Assembly: GCF_020404405.1 (NCBI RefSeq)
Contig: NZ_JAIZDA010000001.1
Span: 360,084 to 424,083 of the forward strand
Direction of reading: 5' to 3'
From: Novosphingobium sp. FKTRR1
Lineage (GTDB): Bacteria; Pseudomonadota; Alphaproteobacteria; Sphingomonadales; Sphingomonadaceae
DNA: 64,000 nucleotides
The position numbers and the translations under genes were made by a program. The notes beneath the pieces were generated by a model. That model was not told the origin of the DNA, searched no databases, and was given only the letters and a program-made list of their open reading frames with translations. Positions 17,176 to 25,750 of the stretch are shown one piece after another. Numbering within the stretch: position 1 is the first letter of the stretch; the number at the start of each line of letters is the position of its first letter.

Positions 17176-18396
17176 TCAGGCGGCCTCGCGCCGTCGCGTT
17201 GGACGGACGAGGGCCTCAATATGCGGCTGCATAAGCCGGGCAACCGCACCGAATACCGGAACTGCAACCGAGTTGCCGAACTGTTTGTAGGCCTGTGTAT
17301 CCGACACTGGAATGCGGAAGTCATCGCCATAGCCCATCAGACGCGCACATTCGCGGGGGGTCAGGCGCCGAGGGTTGGCGCTTCTGCCCTGACTGACGAG
17401 GATTTCCGAACCGTCCTTGTAATAACGGGCAGAAAGCGTGCGGGCGATATCGTCCGGCGTAACCAAGCCGAAGCCGAAGCCATTGCCTGCCGCCTTGTGC
17501 TTGTCGGCATAGCCCTGAAGATACTGCCATAGTTTATCCGTCAGTGTGTACTTACCGTTCACGACGGCATTGGCCCCCAGCGTGTAATGCGCTTCTGCCT
17601 TCTCGGAGCCGTTTTCAGGATGGAGAATGCTCCTGAGCCGCACGCTGCCCTTGGGCGGAAGAACGAGATCATCCCAAGTGAAAGGCACGTCTTCGCGGAA
17701 ACCGACGATGACAATCCGCTCGCGGTGCTGCGGGACGAAGTGCTGGGCGTCTATAACCTTACTCCAGACCTTGTACCCCAGTTCATCAGTCAGTGTTTTA
17801 AGGATGACCTGGAAGGTGCGCCCCCTGTCATGGGAGGTCAGGTTCTTGACATTTTCCAGCAGGAAGGCGGCTGGTCGGTGTGTCTTGAGGATACGGGCAA
17901 CATCGAAGAACAGCGTACCTTGCGTTTCATCAAGAAAACCGTGCTGCCGACCCAGCGAGTTCTTTTTGGAAACCCCGGCAATCGAGAACGGTTGGCAAGG
18001 AAAGCCCGCCAACAGCACATCAAAATCGGGGATTTCATCGGTAGCAATGGTGGTGATGTCGCCGTGCAGCGGGTGATTGTCCCGGAAGTTGTCGGCGTAA
18101 GTCTGCTGGGCGTACTTGTTCCATTCTGAGGTGAAGACACAATGCCCGCCGATGGCATCGAACCCCTTGCGGATACCCCCGATCCCCGCAAACAGATCAA
18201 TAAAGGTGAATCCACCGGGGGCCGGGGCGGGCGCTACGGCAGCCATTGAGCGCAGCAGATTTATTGCGGCCTGACGCGGTTTGCCTTCTCCGGCTTCCCA
18301 GCATCGGACTTGCAGGATGCTGCATCCGGTCATGAGTGCAAAATCCTCGACCGACAGACCGGCGCGAATGCGAAGAGCGGCAAGTTCGTTGAGCAT
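17176..18396 (-). CDS. DNA (cytosine-5-)-methyltransferase with N-terminal helix-turn-helix
   Basis: A 406-residue m5C methyltransferase. Residues 1-50 form an XRE-like helix-turn-helix ([20 protein letters not shown]), as in EcoRII-type enzymes that repress their own promoter. The catalytic part has motif I ([15 protein letters not shown]), the catalytic Cys C134 in GFPCQPFS, motif VI (LLENVKNL), motif VIII ([11 protein letters not shown]) and motifs IX-X ([20 protein letters not shown]). It protects the host from the adjacent nuclease by methylating a C in the recognition site. ATG at 18396 is chosen for its AGAGGT site 4 nt upstream. It precedes the nuclease gene, so the modification enzyme is made first. 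Confidence 0.92.
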   Translation of the reverse strand: MLNELAALRIRAGLSVEDFALMTGCSILQVRCWEAGEGKPRQAAINLLRSMAAVAPAPAPGGFTFIDLFAGIGGIRKGFDAIGGHCVFTSEWNKYAQQTYADNFRDNHPLHGDITTIATDEIPDFDVLLAGFPCQPFSIAGVSKKNSLGRQHGFLDETQGTLFFDVARILKTHRPAAFLLENVKNLTSHDRGRTFQVILKTLTDELGYKVWSKVIDAQHFVPQHRERIVIVGFREDVPFTWDDLVLPPKGSVRLRSILHPENGSEKAEAHYTLGANAVVNGKYTLTDKLWQYLQGYADKHKAAGNGFGFGLVTPDDIARTLSARYYKDGSEILVSQGRSANPRRLTPRECARLMGYGDDFRIPVSDTQAYKQFGNSVAVPVFGAVARLMQPHIEALVRPTRRREAA

Positions 18397-18410
18397 GGTA
18401 CCTCTGGGTA

Positions 18411-18434
18411 ATATCACGATATAGTGTCGCGATC
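18411..18434. promoter_or_regulatory. Candidate autoregulatory operator/promoter of the methyltransferase
   Basis: Just upstream of the methyltransferase ATG lie a palindrome, ATATC-AC-GATAT (18411-18422), and two direct repeats, TATCACGAT (18412-18420) and TGTCGCGAT (18425-18433), spaced 13 bp apart. A TATATC-like -10 sits in the same stretch on the minus strand. The HTH domain fused to the methyltransferase would be the expected ligand. The rest of the 222-bp gap to the next gene is lower in GC and shows no gene. Confidence 0.4.
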
Positions 18435-18618
18435 TTGCCAGCGAGACAAGGCCCTGCTGTGCATAAAGTTCACATTTTGTTCGAATTTGAAACTACAGCA
18501 CCACTTTGCCAAAACCCCAATCGCCGCAAGCCGAGGGGCGCCGATGCTAGCGGGGTGTTAGGCCGCGCGAAATCCGGGGGGCGGTGGCTTCGGCGCAGCG
18601 CACCGCCCCCGGTGTCCC

Positions 18619-20106
18619 TCAGATCTCGGCGACCGCGATGCAGGCCAGTTTGATTTCGAGGTAGTCGTCGACGCCGAGGTGCGAGCCTTCGCGGCCCAGG
18701 CCGGATTCCTTGACGCCGCCGAACGGGGCGACTTCGGTGGAGATCAGGCCGGTGTTGATGCCGACCATGCCGTATTCCAGCGATTCCGTCAGCCGCCACT
18801 GGCGCGCGCCGTCGCGGGTATAGGCATAGGACGCCAGCCCCGCGCGCGTGTCGTTGGCCATGCGAACGGCCTCAGCCTCGGTGCTGAACTTGACGAGGCC
18901 CGCGACCGGACCGAAGGTTTCCTCGCGGCACAGCAGCGCATCGGACCGCACATCGGCCAGCACGGTGGGGGCATAGAAGCGTTCGCCGATCGGCAACTGC
19001 TTGCCGCCGGTCAGCAGCCGCGCCCCGCCCGCCAGTGCGTCGGCCACGTGCGCGGCGACTTTGGCCACGGCGCGCGCGTCGATCAGCGGGCCCTGATCGG
19101 TCGGGCCATCCAGCCCCGGCCCGACGCGATAGGCCGCCACCCGCGCCGCCAGCTTCTTGGCAAAGGCATCGTGCACCGCTTCGTGCACGAACAGGCGGTT
19201 GGCGCACACGCAAGTCTGGCCGGTGTTGCGGAACTTCGACATCAGCGCGCCTTCGACCGCGGCATCCAGATCGGCGTCCTCGAACACGATGAACGGCGCG
19301 TTGCCGCCCAGTTCCAGACTGACCCGCTTGACCGTACCGGCGCATTGCGCGGCGAGCAGCTTGCCCACCGGGGTCGATCCGGTGAAAGTGAACTTGGCCA
19401 CGCGCGGATCGCCGGTCAGCACACCGCCGATGCCCTTGGCCTCACCCGTCAGCACGCTGAGCACGCCTGCCGGAACGCCCGCTTCTTCGGCCAGCACGGC
19501 CAGCGCCAGCGCGGAAAACGGGGTGAGCTCCGAAGGCTTGACCACGAACGTGCAGCCGACCGCCAGCGCCGGGCCGGCCTTGCGGGTGATCATCGCCAGC
19601 GGGAAGTTCCACGGGGTGATCGCGCCGACCACGCCCACCGGCTGGCGGGTGACGACCAGCCGCCGCTCGGCCATGTGCGGGGTCAGCACTTCGCCGCGCA
19701 CGCGCCGCGCTTCTTCGCCGAACCATTCGAGGAAGCTGGCGGCATAGGCCACCTCGCCCTTGGCCTCGGCCAGCGGCTTGCCCTGTTCGGCGGTGAGGAT
19801 CAGCGCCAGATCGTCGGCATGGGCGTGCATCAGCGCGGCCCAGCGCTTCAACACCGCGCCGCGTTCCTTGGCCGGGGCCTTGCGCCATGTGACGAAGGCC
19901 GCGCTGGCGGCGGTGACGGCGGTATCGGCCTCGGTCGCGCCAAGGTCGGGCACATGGCCGATCACCTGTCCGGTGGCCGGGTTGTCCACGGCGATGGTCT
20001 TGTCGGTGCTGATCCATGCGCCGCCGACGAAAGCCGCCTCGCGCCACAGATCGGGGCGCGCCAGCGTGGGCCGTACGGGCGCAGCGGCCCGAGCCTGATC
20101 AACCAT
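18619..20106 (-). CDS. gabD: NAD(P)-dependent succinate-semialdehyde dehydrogenase
   Basis: A 495-residue aldehyde dehydrogenase of the GabD subgroup. Visible are the NAD fold (ITPWNFPLAMITRKAGPALA), the FTGSTPVGK stretch, the general-base Glu (LELGGNAPFIVFEDAD) and the catalytic Cys (NTGQTCVCANR). The C-terminus has PFGGVKESGLGREGS. It oxidises succinate semialdehyde to succinate, the last step of GABA breakdown. The ATG at 20106 has an AGGA site. It lies 46 nt downstream of the aminotransferase gene on the same strand and fits a polyamine/GABA route with the divergent spermidine-dehydrogenase-like gene. Activity on related semialdehydes, such as malonate semialdehyde, cannot be excluded. 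Confidence 0.9.
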   Translation of the reverse strand: MVDQARAAAPVRPTLARPDLWREAAFVGGAWISTDKTIAVDNPATGQVIGHVPDLGATEADTAVTAASAAFVTWRKAPAKERGAVLKRWAALMHAHADDLALILTAEQGKPLAEAKGEVAYAASFLEWFGEEARRVRGEVLTPHMAERRLVVTRQPVGVVGAITPWNFPLAMITRKAGPALAVGCTFVVKPSELTPFSALALAVLAEEAGVPAGVLSVLTGEAKGIGGVLTGDPRVAKFTFTGSTPVGKLLAAQCAGTVKRVSLELGGNAPFIVFEDADLDAAVEGALMSKFRNTGQTCVCANRLFVHEAVHDAFAKKLAARVAAYRVGPGLDGPTDQGPLIDARAVAKVAAHVADALAGGARLLTGGKQLPIGERFYAPTVLADVRSDALLCREETFGPVAGLVKFSTEAEAVRMANDTRAGLASYAYTRDGARQWRLTESLEYGMVGINTGLISTEVAPFGGVKESGLGREGSHLGVDDYLEIKLACIAVAEI

Positions 20107-20152
20107 GTTCAATCCTTTCAACGACATTGCGCATCGGTCGCGCCATAGCGCG

Positions 20153-21508
<1,356 letters not shown>

Positions 21509-21619
21509 CCAAACTGCTCCGTTCTTCGCACGTCGAATCCGGTCATACCGAAGCCGGTACGCCGAAAGCTTGGATAGCCCCTCACCGCCCCGTCGCGAAA
21601 GGCGCAAAAGGGCGTAAGG

Positions 21620-21720
21620 GTGGTGCCTGCCATGCACCACTTGGGCGCGGTGGTCGCAATCGCGCTTGCGCGGGGGCACGCTTGCAACGGACTTGCCAGT
21701 GATCGCGGAATGTGATCACA
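21620..21720. promoter_or_regulatory. Divergent control region with two palindromes
   Basis: The 247-bp gap between the aminotransferase and the spdH-like gene holds an inverted repeat GTGGTGC-N7-GCACCAC (21620-21640) and a perfect 10-bp palindrome TGTGATCACA (21711-21720) about 35 nt from the spdH-like start. Either could be an operator coordinating the two transcripts. Confidence 0.4.
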
Positions 21721-21755
21721 GTGGCGCATAACCTACTTCGGGCGGAGCGAGAGTG

Positions 21756-23693
21756 ATGAGCAAGGACGGCGCAAATGGCATCGGCGTGACCCGACGCGAT
21801 TTCGTGCGAAACACCGCAGCCGGGTCGACGGCGGCCGCTTTGGCAGGCGCGCCGCTGGTGGCCGCCGCGGCAACAAGTGCCACGCCCGCCCCTTCATCCC
21901 CATCAGCCCCAGTGGCCGGAGAACCGGGCGGCTATTACCCCCCGGTGCGCACCGGCATGCGCGGATCGCATCCCGGATCGTTCGAAGTGGCCCACGCCTT
22001 GCGCGATGGCCAGGTTGTCGGTCAGGCGCTGGCCGGTCCGGCGCATGAGGATTACGATCTTGTCGTCGTCGGTGGCGGGATCAGCGGACTGTCGGCGGCG
22101 CTGTTCTATCGCGACCGCAACCCGTCGGCCCGCATCCTGATCCTTGAAAACCACGACGACTTCGGCGGCCATGCCAAGCGCAACGAGTTTCACGTGCGCG
22201 GCCACACCCTGATCGCCAACGGCGGCACGCTCGGCATCGACAGCCCGACGCCCTACAGCACCGTGGCCGATGGGCTGCTGCGCCGCATCGGCATCGACGT
22301 GCCGACCCTTTCCGAAAAGTACGGCGAGGCCAAGCCCGGCGCGCTCGACAAGGCGGGCCTGCAAGCGGCCACGTTCTTCGACCGGGAAACGTTCGGCCGC
22401 GATGCGCTGGTCAAGACCCCGCGCGGCCAGTCCTATGCCGAGGCGCTCAAGTCCGCGCCGCTTTCGGCAGCGGCGCTGGCCCAGATCGCGGCGTTCGAAG
22501 CCGCGACCAGCGACCCGCTGGGCACGATGCCGATGGAGCAGCGCAAGGATTACCTCTCGCGCATCAGCTACCGCGCCTATCTGCAAAAGCACGGCGGTCT
22601 GGGGGACGAGGCGGTTGCCTTGTACCAGAACCGGCCGCTGGGCTGGTGGTGCGTGGGTGCCGACGGGATCAGCGCGCTCGATGCGTGGGGCACCGGGTTC
22701 TTTCCGGGGTTCAAGGCGGTGAAGCTCGACAAGGGCGGCACCTTCCGCATGGGCTATACCCCGCGCGGCTTTGCCAATACCGGGGGCAGCTATGCCTTCC
22801 ATTTCCCCGATGGCAACGGCTCGGTGGCGCGCCTGCTGGTGGCGCAACTGATCCCGGCGTTCATGGGTGGCGGCGTGACGGCGGAAAGCGCGATCCTGGC
22901 GCCCTGCCATTACGAAACGCTTGATCGCGAAGGTCAGCCGGTGCGCCTGCGCCTGTCCAGCACGGTTGTCCGCGTGGAAAACCGCGCCTCTGCCGGGGCG
23001 GACGTGGTCTATTCCAAGGGCGGACAAGTGCGCAAGGTTGCCGCGCGCCACGTGGTCATGGCCTGCTGGAACATGATCATCCCGCACCTGATCCCGACGC
23101 TGGGCGATGCGCAGAAGGCCGCCCTGCACGAACTGGTCAAGGAACCGCTGGTCTATGTCAGCGTCGCGCTCGACAACTGGCGCGCTTTTGCCAAGGCGGG
23201 CGTGGGGCAAGTCACCTGCCCGACCAACTGGTACCAAAGCTTCGGCCTCGACCGCGCGACCGAGATCGGCGGCTATACCGGCCCGGCAAGCCCCGACGAT
23301 CCGATCCTGATGCGGCTCAGCCACATTCCCCACGCCCCCGGCCTGCCCGAACATGACCAGAGCCGCGCCGGTCGCGCCGAACTGCTGGGCACCGACCTTG
23401 CCACGTTCGAAAGCCATATCGCCGACCTGCTGACCCGCGCGATGGGGGCTTATGGCTTCGATGCGGGCAAGGACATCGTCGGGGTGACCGTGAACCGCTG
23501 GCCGCACGGCTATGCGCCCGAATACAACGCGTTGTGGGATGCCAAGCGCGATGACGAACCGGACGCGCCGCATCTGGTCGGGCGCAAGCGCTTTGGCGCG
23601 ATCGCCATCGCCAATTCGGATTCGGGCCGCGCCGCCTATACCGATTCCGCGATCGATCAGGCCTATCGCGCGGTCAACGACCTGATGGCCTGA
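21756..23693 (+). CDS. FAD-dependent amine dehydrogenase, spermidine dehydrogenase (SpdH)-like, Tat-exported
   Basis: A 645-residue flavoprotein. It begins with a twin-arginine signal (VTRRDFVRNTAAGS) and an Ala/Pro-rich linker. Next comes YYPPVRTGMRGSHPGSFEVAHA, a stretch I associate with the SpdH family, then the dinucleotide motif VVVGGGISGLSAALFY with ILENHDDFGGHAKRNEF. In Pseudomonas, SpdH splits spermidine to 1,3-diaminopropane and 4-aminobutanal. A periplasmic location fits polyamine use from outside. The start at 21756 (alternative GTG at 21753) has a GGAGCGAGA site. The neighbouring aminotransferase, gabD and PuuD-like genes would carry the products to succinate. The substrate is inferred from family and context. 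Confidence 0.8.
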   Translation: MSKDGANGIGVTRRDFVRNTAAGSTAAALAGAPLVAAAATSATPAPSSPSAPVAGEPGGYYPPVRTGMRGSHPGSFEVAHALRDGQVVGQALAGPAHEDYDLVVVGGGISGLSAALFYRDRNPSARILILENHDDFGGHAKRNEFHVRGHTLIANGGTLGIDSPTPYSTVADGLLRRIGIDVPTLSEKYGEAKPGALDKAGLQAATFFDRETFGRDALVKTPRGQSYAEALKSAPLSAAALAQIAAFEAATSDPLGTMPMEQRKDYLSRISYRAYLQKHGGLGDEAVALYQNRPLGWWCVGADGISALDAWGTGFFPGFKAVKLDKGGTFRMGYTPRGFANTGGSYAFHFPDGNGSVARLLVAQLIPAFMGGGVTAESAILAPCHYETLDREGQPVRLRLSSTVVRVENRASAGADVVYSKGGQVRKVAARHVVMACWNMIIPHLIPTLGDAQKAALHELVKEPLVYVSVALDNWRAFAKAGVGQVTCPTNWYQSFGLDRATEIGGYTGPASPDDPILMRLSHIPHAPGLPEHDQSRAGRAELLGTDLATFESHIADLLTRAMGAYGFDAGKDIVGVTVNRWPHGYAPEYNALWDAKRDDEPDAPHLVGRKRFGAIAIANSDSGRAAYTDSAIDQAYRAVNDLMA

Positions 23694-23852
23694 CCCGCCC
23701 GGCAATGATGACTGCTATCTTACAGAAAAATGACTAATCTATCGCCAGAATGGTGGGACTTTTAAAAGGGATTTGGCGGGCATCCGGCCGGTGGTCGCCG
23801 CCAAGCCCGCCCCCCGCCTTTCCGCCTGCTGCCGTAACCGAGACCCCTTGTG

Positions 23853-24593
23853 ATGAACCGTTCGCCCGCCCGCCCGCTGCTTGGCATCGTCTGCTGCATC
23901 CGCACGTTCGAGGGTGAGCCGATCCACCGCGTGATCGACCGCTATCTGCGCGCACCCGCCCGTTTCAGCGACGTTGACGTGGTGCTGGTGCCAGCGCTCG
24001 GCGCGCTGACCGATCACGACGGCATGGCCCATCGGCTCGACGGCCTGTTGCTGACCGGCAGCACCTCGAACCTTGAACCTGCGCGCTATGGCGGAACGCA
24101 AGGCGATGGCCCGTTCGATCCGCAGCGCGATGACACCGCGCTCGGGCTGGCCAAGGCGATGATCGCGGCGGGCAAGCCCGTTTTCGGCATTTGTCGCGGG
24201 TTTCAGGAACTGAACGTGGTGTTTGGCGGCACGTTGCAGCAACTCGCGCCCAGTTCCGTCGAACATCATGCCCCCGCCGGGGTCACGCTCGACGCGATGT
24301 TCGCGCACTGTCATGATGTGGCGCTGGCGCCGGGTGGCGTGATCGCGCAGGGGCTTGGTGCCGAGGCGATCTGTGTCAACACCGTGCACTTTCAGGGCGT
24401 CGACCGGCTCGGCGACGGGCTGACCATCGAGGCCACCGCGCCGGACGGGCTGGTTGAGGCGTTTTCCGCGCAAGTCGGCCCCGCGCAGGTGCTGGCGGTG
24501 CAATGGCACCCCGAATGGGACGCCGAAACGAACCCGCAGTCGCGCTGGTTCTTCGCAGCGCTAGGCGCCGCGCTGCGGGCAAGCGCGGCCTGA
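23853..24593 (+). CDS. puuD: Gamma-glutamyl-gamma-aminobutyrate hydrolase (PuuD-like class I amidotransferase)
   Basis: A 246-residue class I glutamine amidotransferase-like hydrolase (peptidase C26). It has LLTGSTSNLEP near residue 70, the nucleophile elbow FGICRGFQELNVVFGG with its Cys, and the catalytic His/Glu in AVQWHPEWD. PuuD cleaves gamma-glutamyl-GABA to glutamate and GABA in the glutamylated putrescine pathway. The ligase and other Puu enzymes are not in the window, so its role beside the spdH-like gene is inferred. GTG at 23850 is an alternative start. The AT-rich 23694-23760 stretch upstream contains ATGACT-N1-CTATC and ATGACT-N3-CTATC, possibly a control element. Confidence 0.85.
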   Translation: MNRSPARPLLGIVCCIRTFEGEPIHRVIDRYLRAPARFSDVDVVLVPALGALTDHDGMAHRLDGLLLTGSTSNLEPARYGGTQGDGPFDPQRDDTALGLAKAMIAAGKPVFGICRGFQELNVVFGGTLQQLAPSSVEHHAPAGVTLDAMFAHCHDVALAPGGVIAQGLGAEAICVNTVHFQGVDRLGDGLTIEATAPDGLVEAFSAQVGPAQVLAVQWHPEWDAETNPQSRWFFAALGAALRASAA

Positions 24594-24628
24594 CCAGCTT
24601 GTGATCGCAGTCGGAACGGCCAGGCGAT

Positions 24629-25510
24629 TCAAAGCTGTTCGATGCGGGTTGCGGCCTGCAACACGGTGCGGATAAGCGGCGTGCGGCGCTGCTCGAAGCT
24701 GCAAACTATATAGCCGGTCAGCAGCGCGCGGTCGGGTTGGTGCTCGATCGGGCGGACGGCCAGCCGCACGTCGGGCGGGCATTCGGACGAAAAGAACAGG
24801 CTGACGCCGATGTTGCAGGCCACCGCCTCGCGGATTGCCTCGCGGCTGTGCAGTTCGATCGTGCGGCGCGGGGTCACTTCGTGCGTGCGCAGGACCGTCA
24901 TGATCGCCGCGCGGGTCTTTGACGTCGCCTCACGCAGAAGCAGGCATTCGTTGCCCAGCGCCTGCAACGGAATGCAATCGAGCGCCGCCAGCGCATGGTT
25001 CGTGGGTACCACGGCCATCAGATGATCGATGAACAGCGGCTTGTAGACCAGCCGGGGATCGATCTGCGGATCGCTGACGATCGCCACATCGGCGCGCGCT
25101 TCCAGCAATTGCACCAGCGTGGCGTGCGAGTTGTCGATGTGGATCTCCACATCCAGACCCGGCTCGGTTCGTAACAATTCGGCCACCAAGCGCACCGCAT
25201 GGGTCGGCGAATCCGCCGCCAGCCGCACGAACGCGGTATCGCTCGGCTTGCGCTCGTCGAGCAGATCGTCGATTTCCTGCGATGTCGCGAACATCCGCTG
25301 GGTGAGCGCCAACAGATCGCGCCCGACCGGGGTCAGTTGCAGGGGCCGCCGCCGTCCTTCGAACAGCATCTGGCCGTGACGACTTTCCAAAGCCTTGATT
25401 TGTTGAGACAATGTTGGCTGCGAGATGTTGAGCCGCCGCGCCGCGCGCGAGAAGCTGCCCTCGCTGGCGACCGCCAGAAATGCCCGCAAATGCTGATGGT
25501 TGACCGACAT
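24629..25510 (-). CDS. LysR-family regulator, aminoethylphosphonate-catabolism type
   Basis: A 293-residue LysR regulator. The N-terminal winged HTH (FLAVASEGSFSRAARRLNIS, QPTLSQQIKALE) is followed by a periplasmic-binding-like effector domain. The effector domain has a REATSKTRAAIM stretch and ELHSREAIREAVACNIGV, which recall the LysR group annotated as phosphonate-catabolism associated (TIGR03339-like). It diverges from the TonB receptor gene, with a T-N11-A box between them. The phosphonate hydrolase gene six kilobases downstream supports the link. It probably controls the receptor and perhaps the downstream operon. The family assignment is from memory of the motif pattern. Confidence 0.85.
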   Translation of the reverse strand: MSVNHQHLRAFLAVASEGSFSRAARRLNISQPTLSQQIKALESRHGQMLFEGRRRPLQLTPVGRDLLALTQRMFATSQEIDDLLDERKPSDTAFVRLAADSPTHAVRLVAELLRTEPGLDVEIHIDNSHATLVQLLEARADVAIVSDPQIDPRLVYKPLFIDHLMAVVPTNHALAALDCIPLQALGNECLLLREATSKTRAAIMTVLRTHEVTPRRTIELHSREAIREAVACNIGVSLFFSSECPPDVRLAVRPIEHQPDRALLTGYIVCSFEQRRTPLIRTVLQAATRIEQL

Positions 25511-25600
25511 GTACCCAAATTTCCCCGTCCGCCGGATCGAATCTCGCAGGTGCGATGGCGCGGCTGCGAGATGTCCATACCGTTTCGCCCCTATTGAACG

Positions 25601-25615
25601 ATAGATTTCTTCTAT
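25601..25615. promoter_or_regulatory. LysR-type T-N11-A operator between the LysR gene and TonB receptor copy 2
   Basis: ATAGA-TTTCT-TCTAT is an exact inverted repeat of 5-bp arms matching the LysR box T-N11-A (T at 25602, A at 25614). It is 91 nt upstream of the regulator's ATG and 136 nt upstream of the receptor's ATG, the expected place for autoregulation and divergent activation. The rest of this 240-bp gap is AT-richer than average and holds no gene. Confidence 0.6.
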
Positions 25616-25750
25616 AGTCTAGTTTCCGACTTTGAATTGGGTTGTTCCGGCGAACTTTGCCAATGGCGCTCTGGGGACAGTCAATCGCTGCGACACGCGG
25701 CGAAGGGCTTTCCATGAGTGTACAAAAACATTTCCGTTCAGGGGGTTACC

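Noticed and set aside
18470..18510. GTTCGAATT near 18478 as a tRNA T-loop or 3' fragment marking an attachment site
   Set aside because: The flanking bases do not pair into a T-stem or acceptor stem, and no integrase or matching repeat was found on the other side of the restriction-modification genes.
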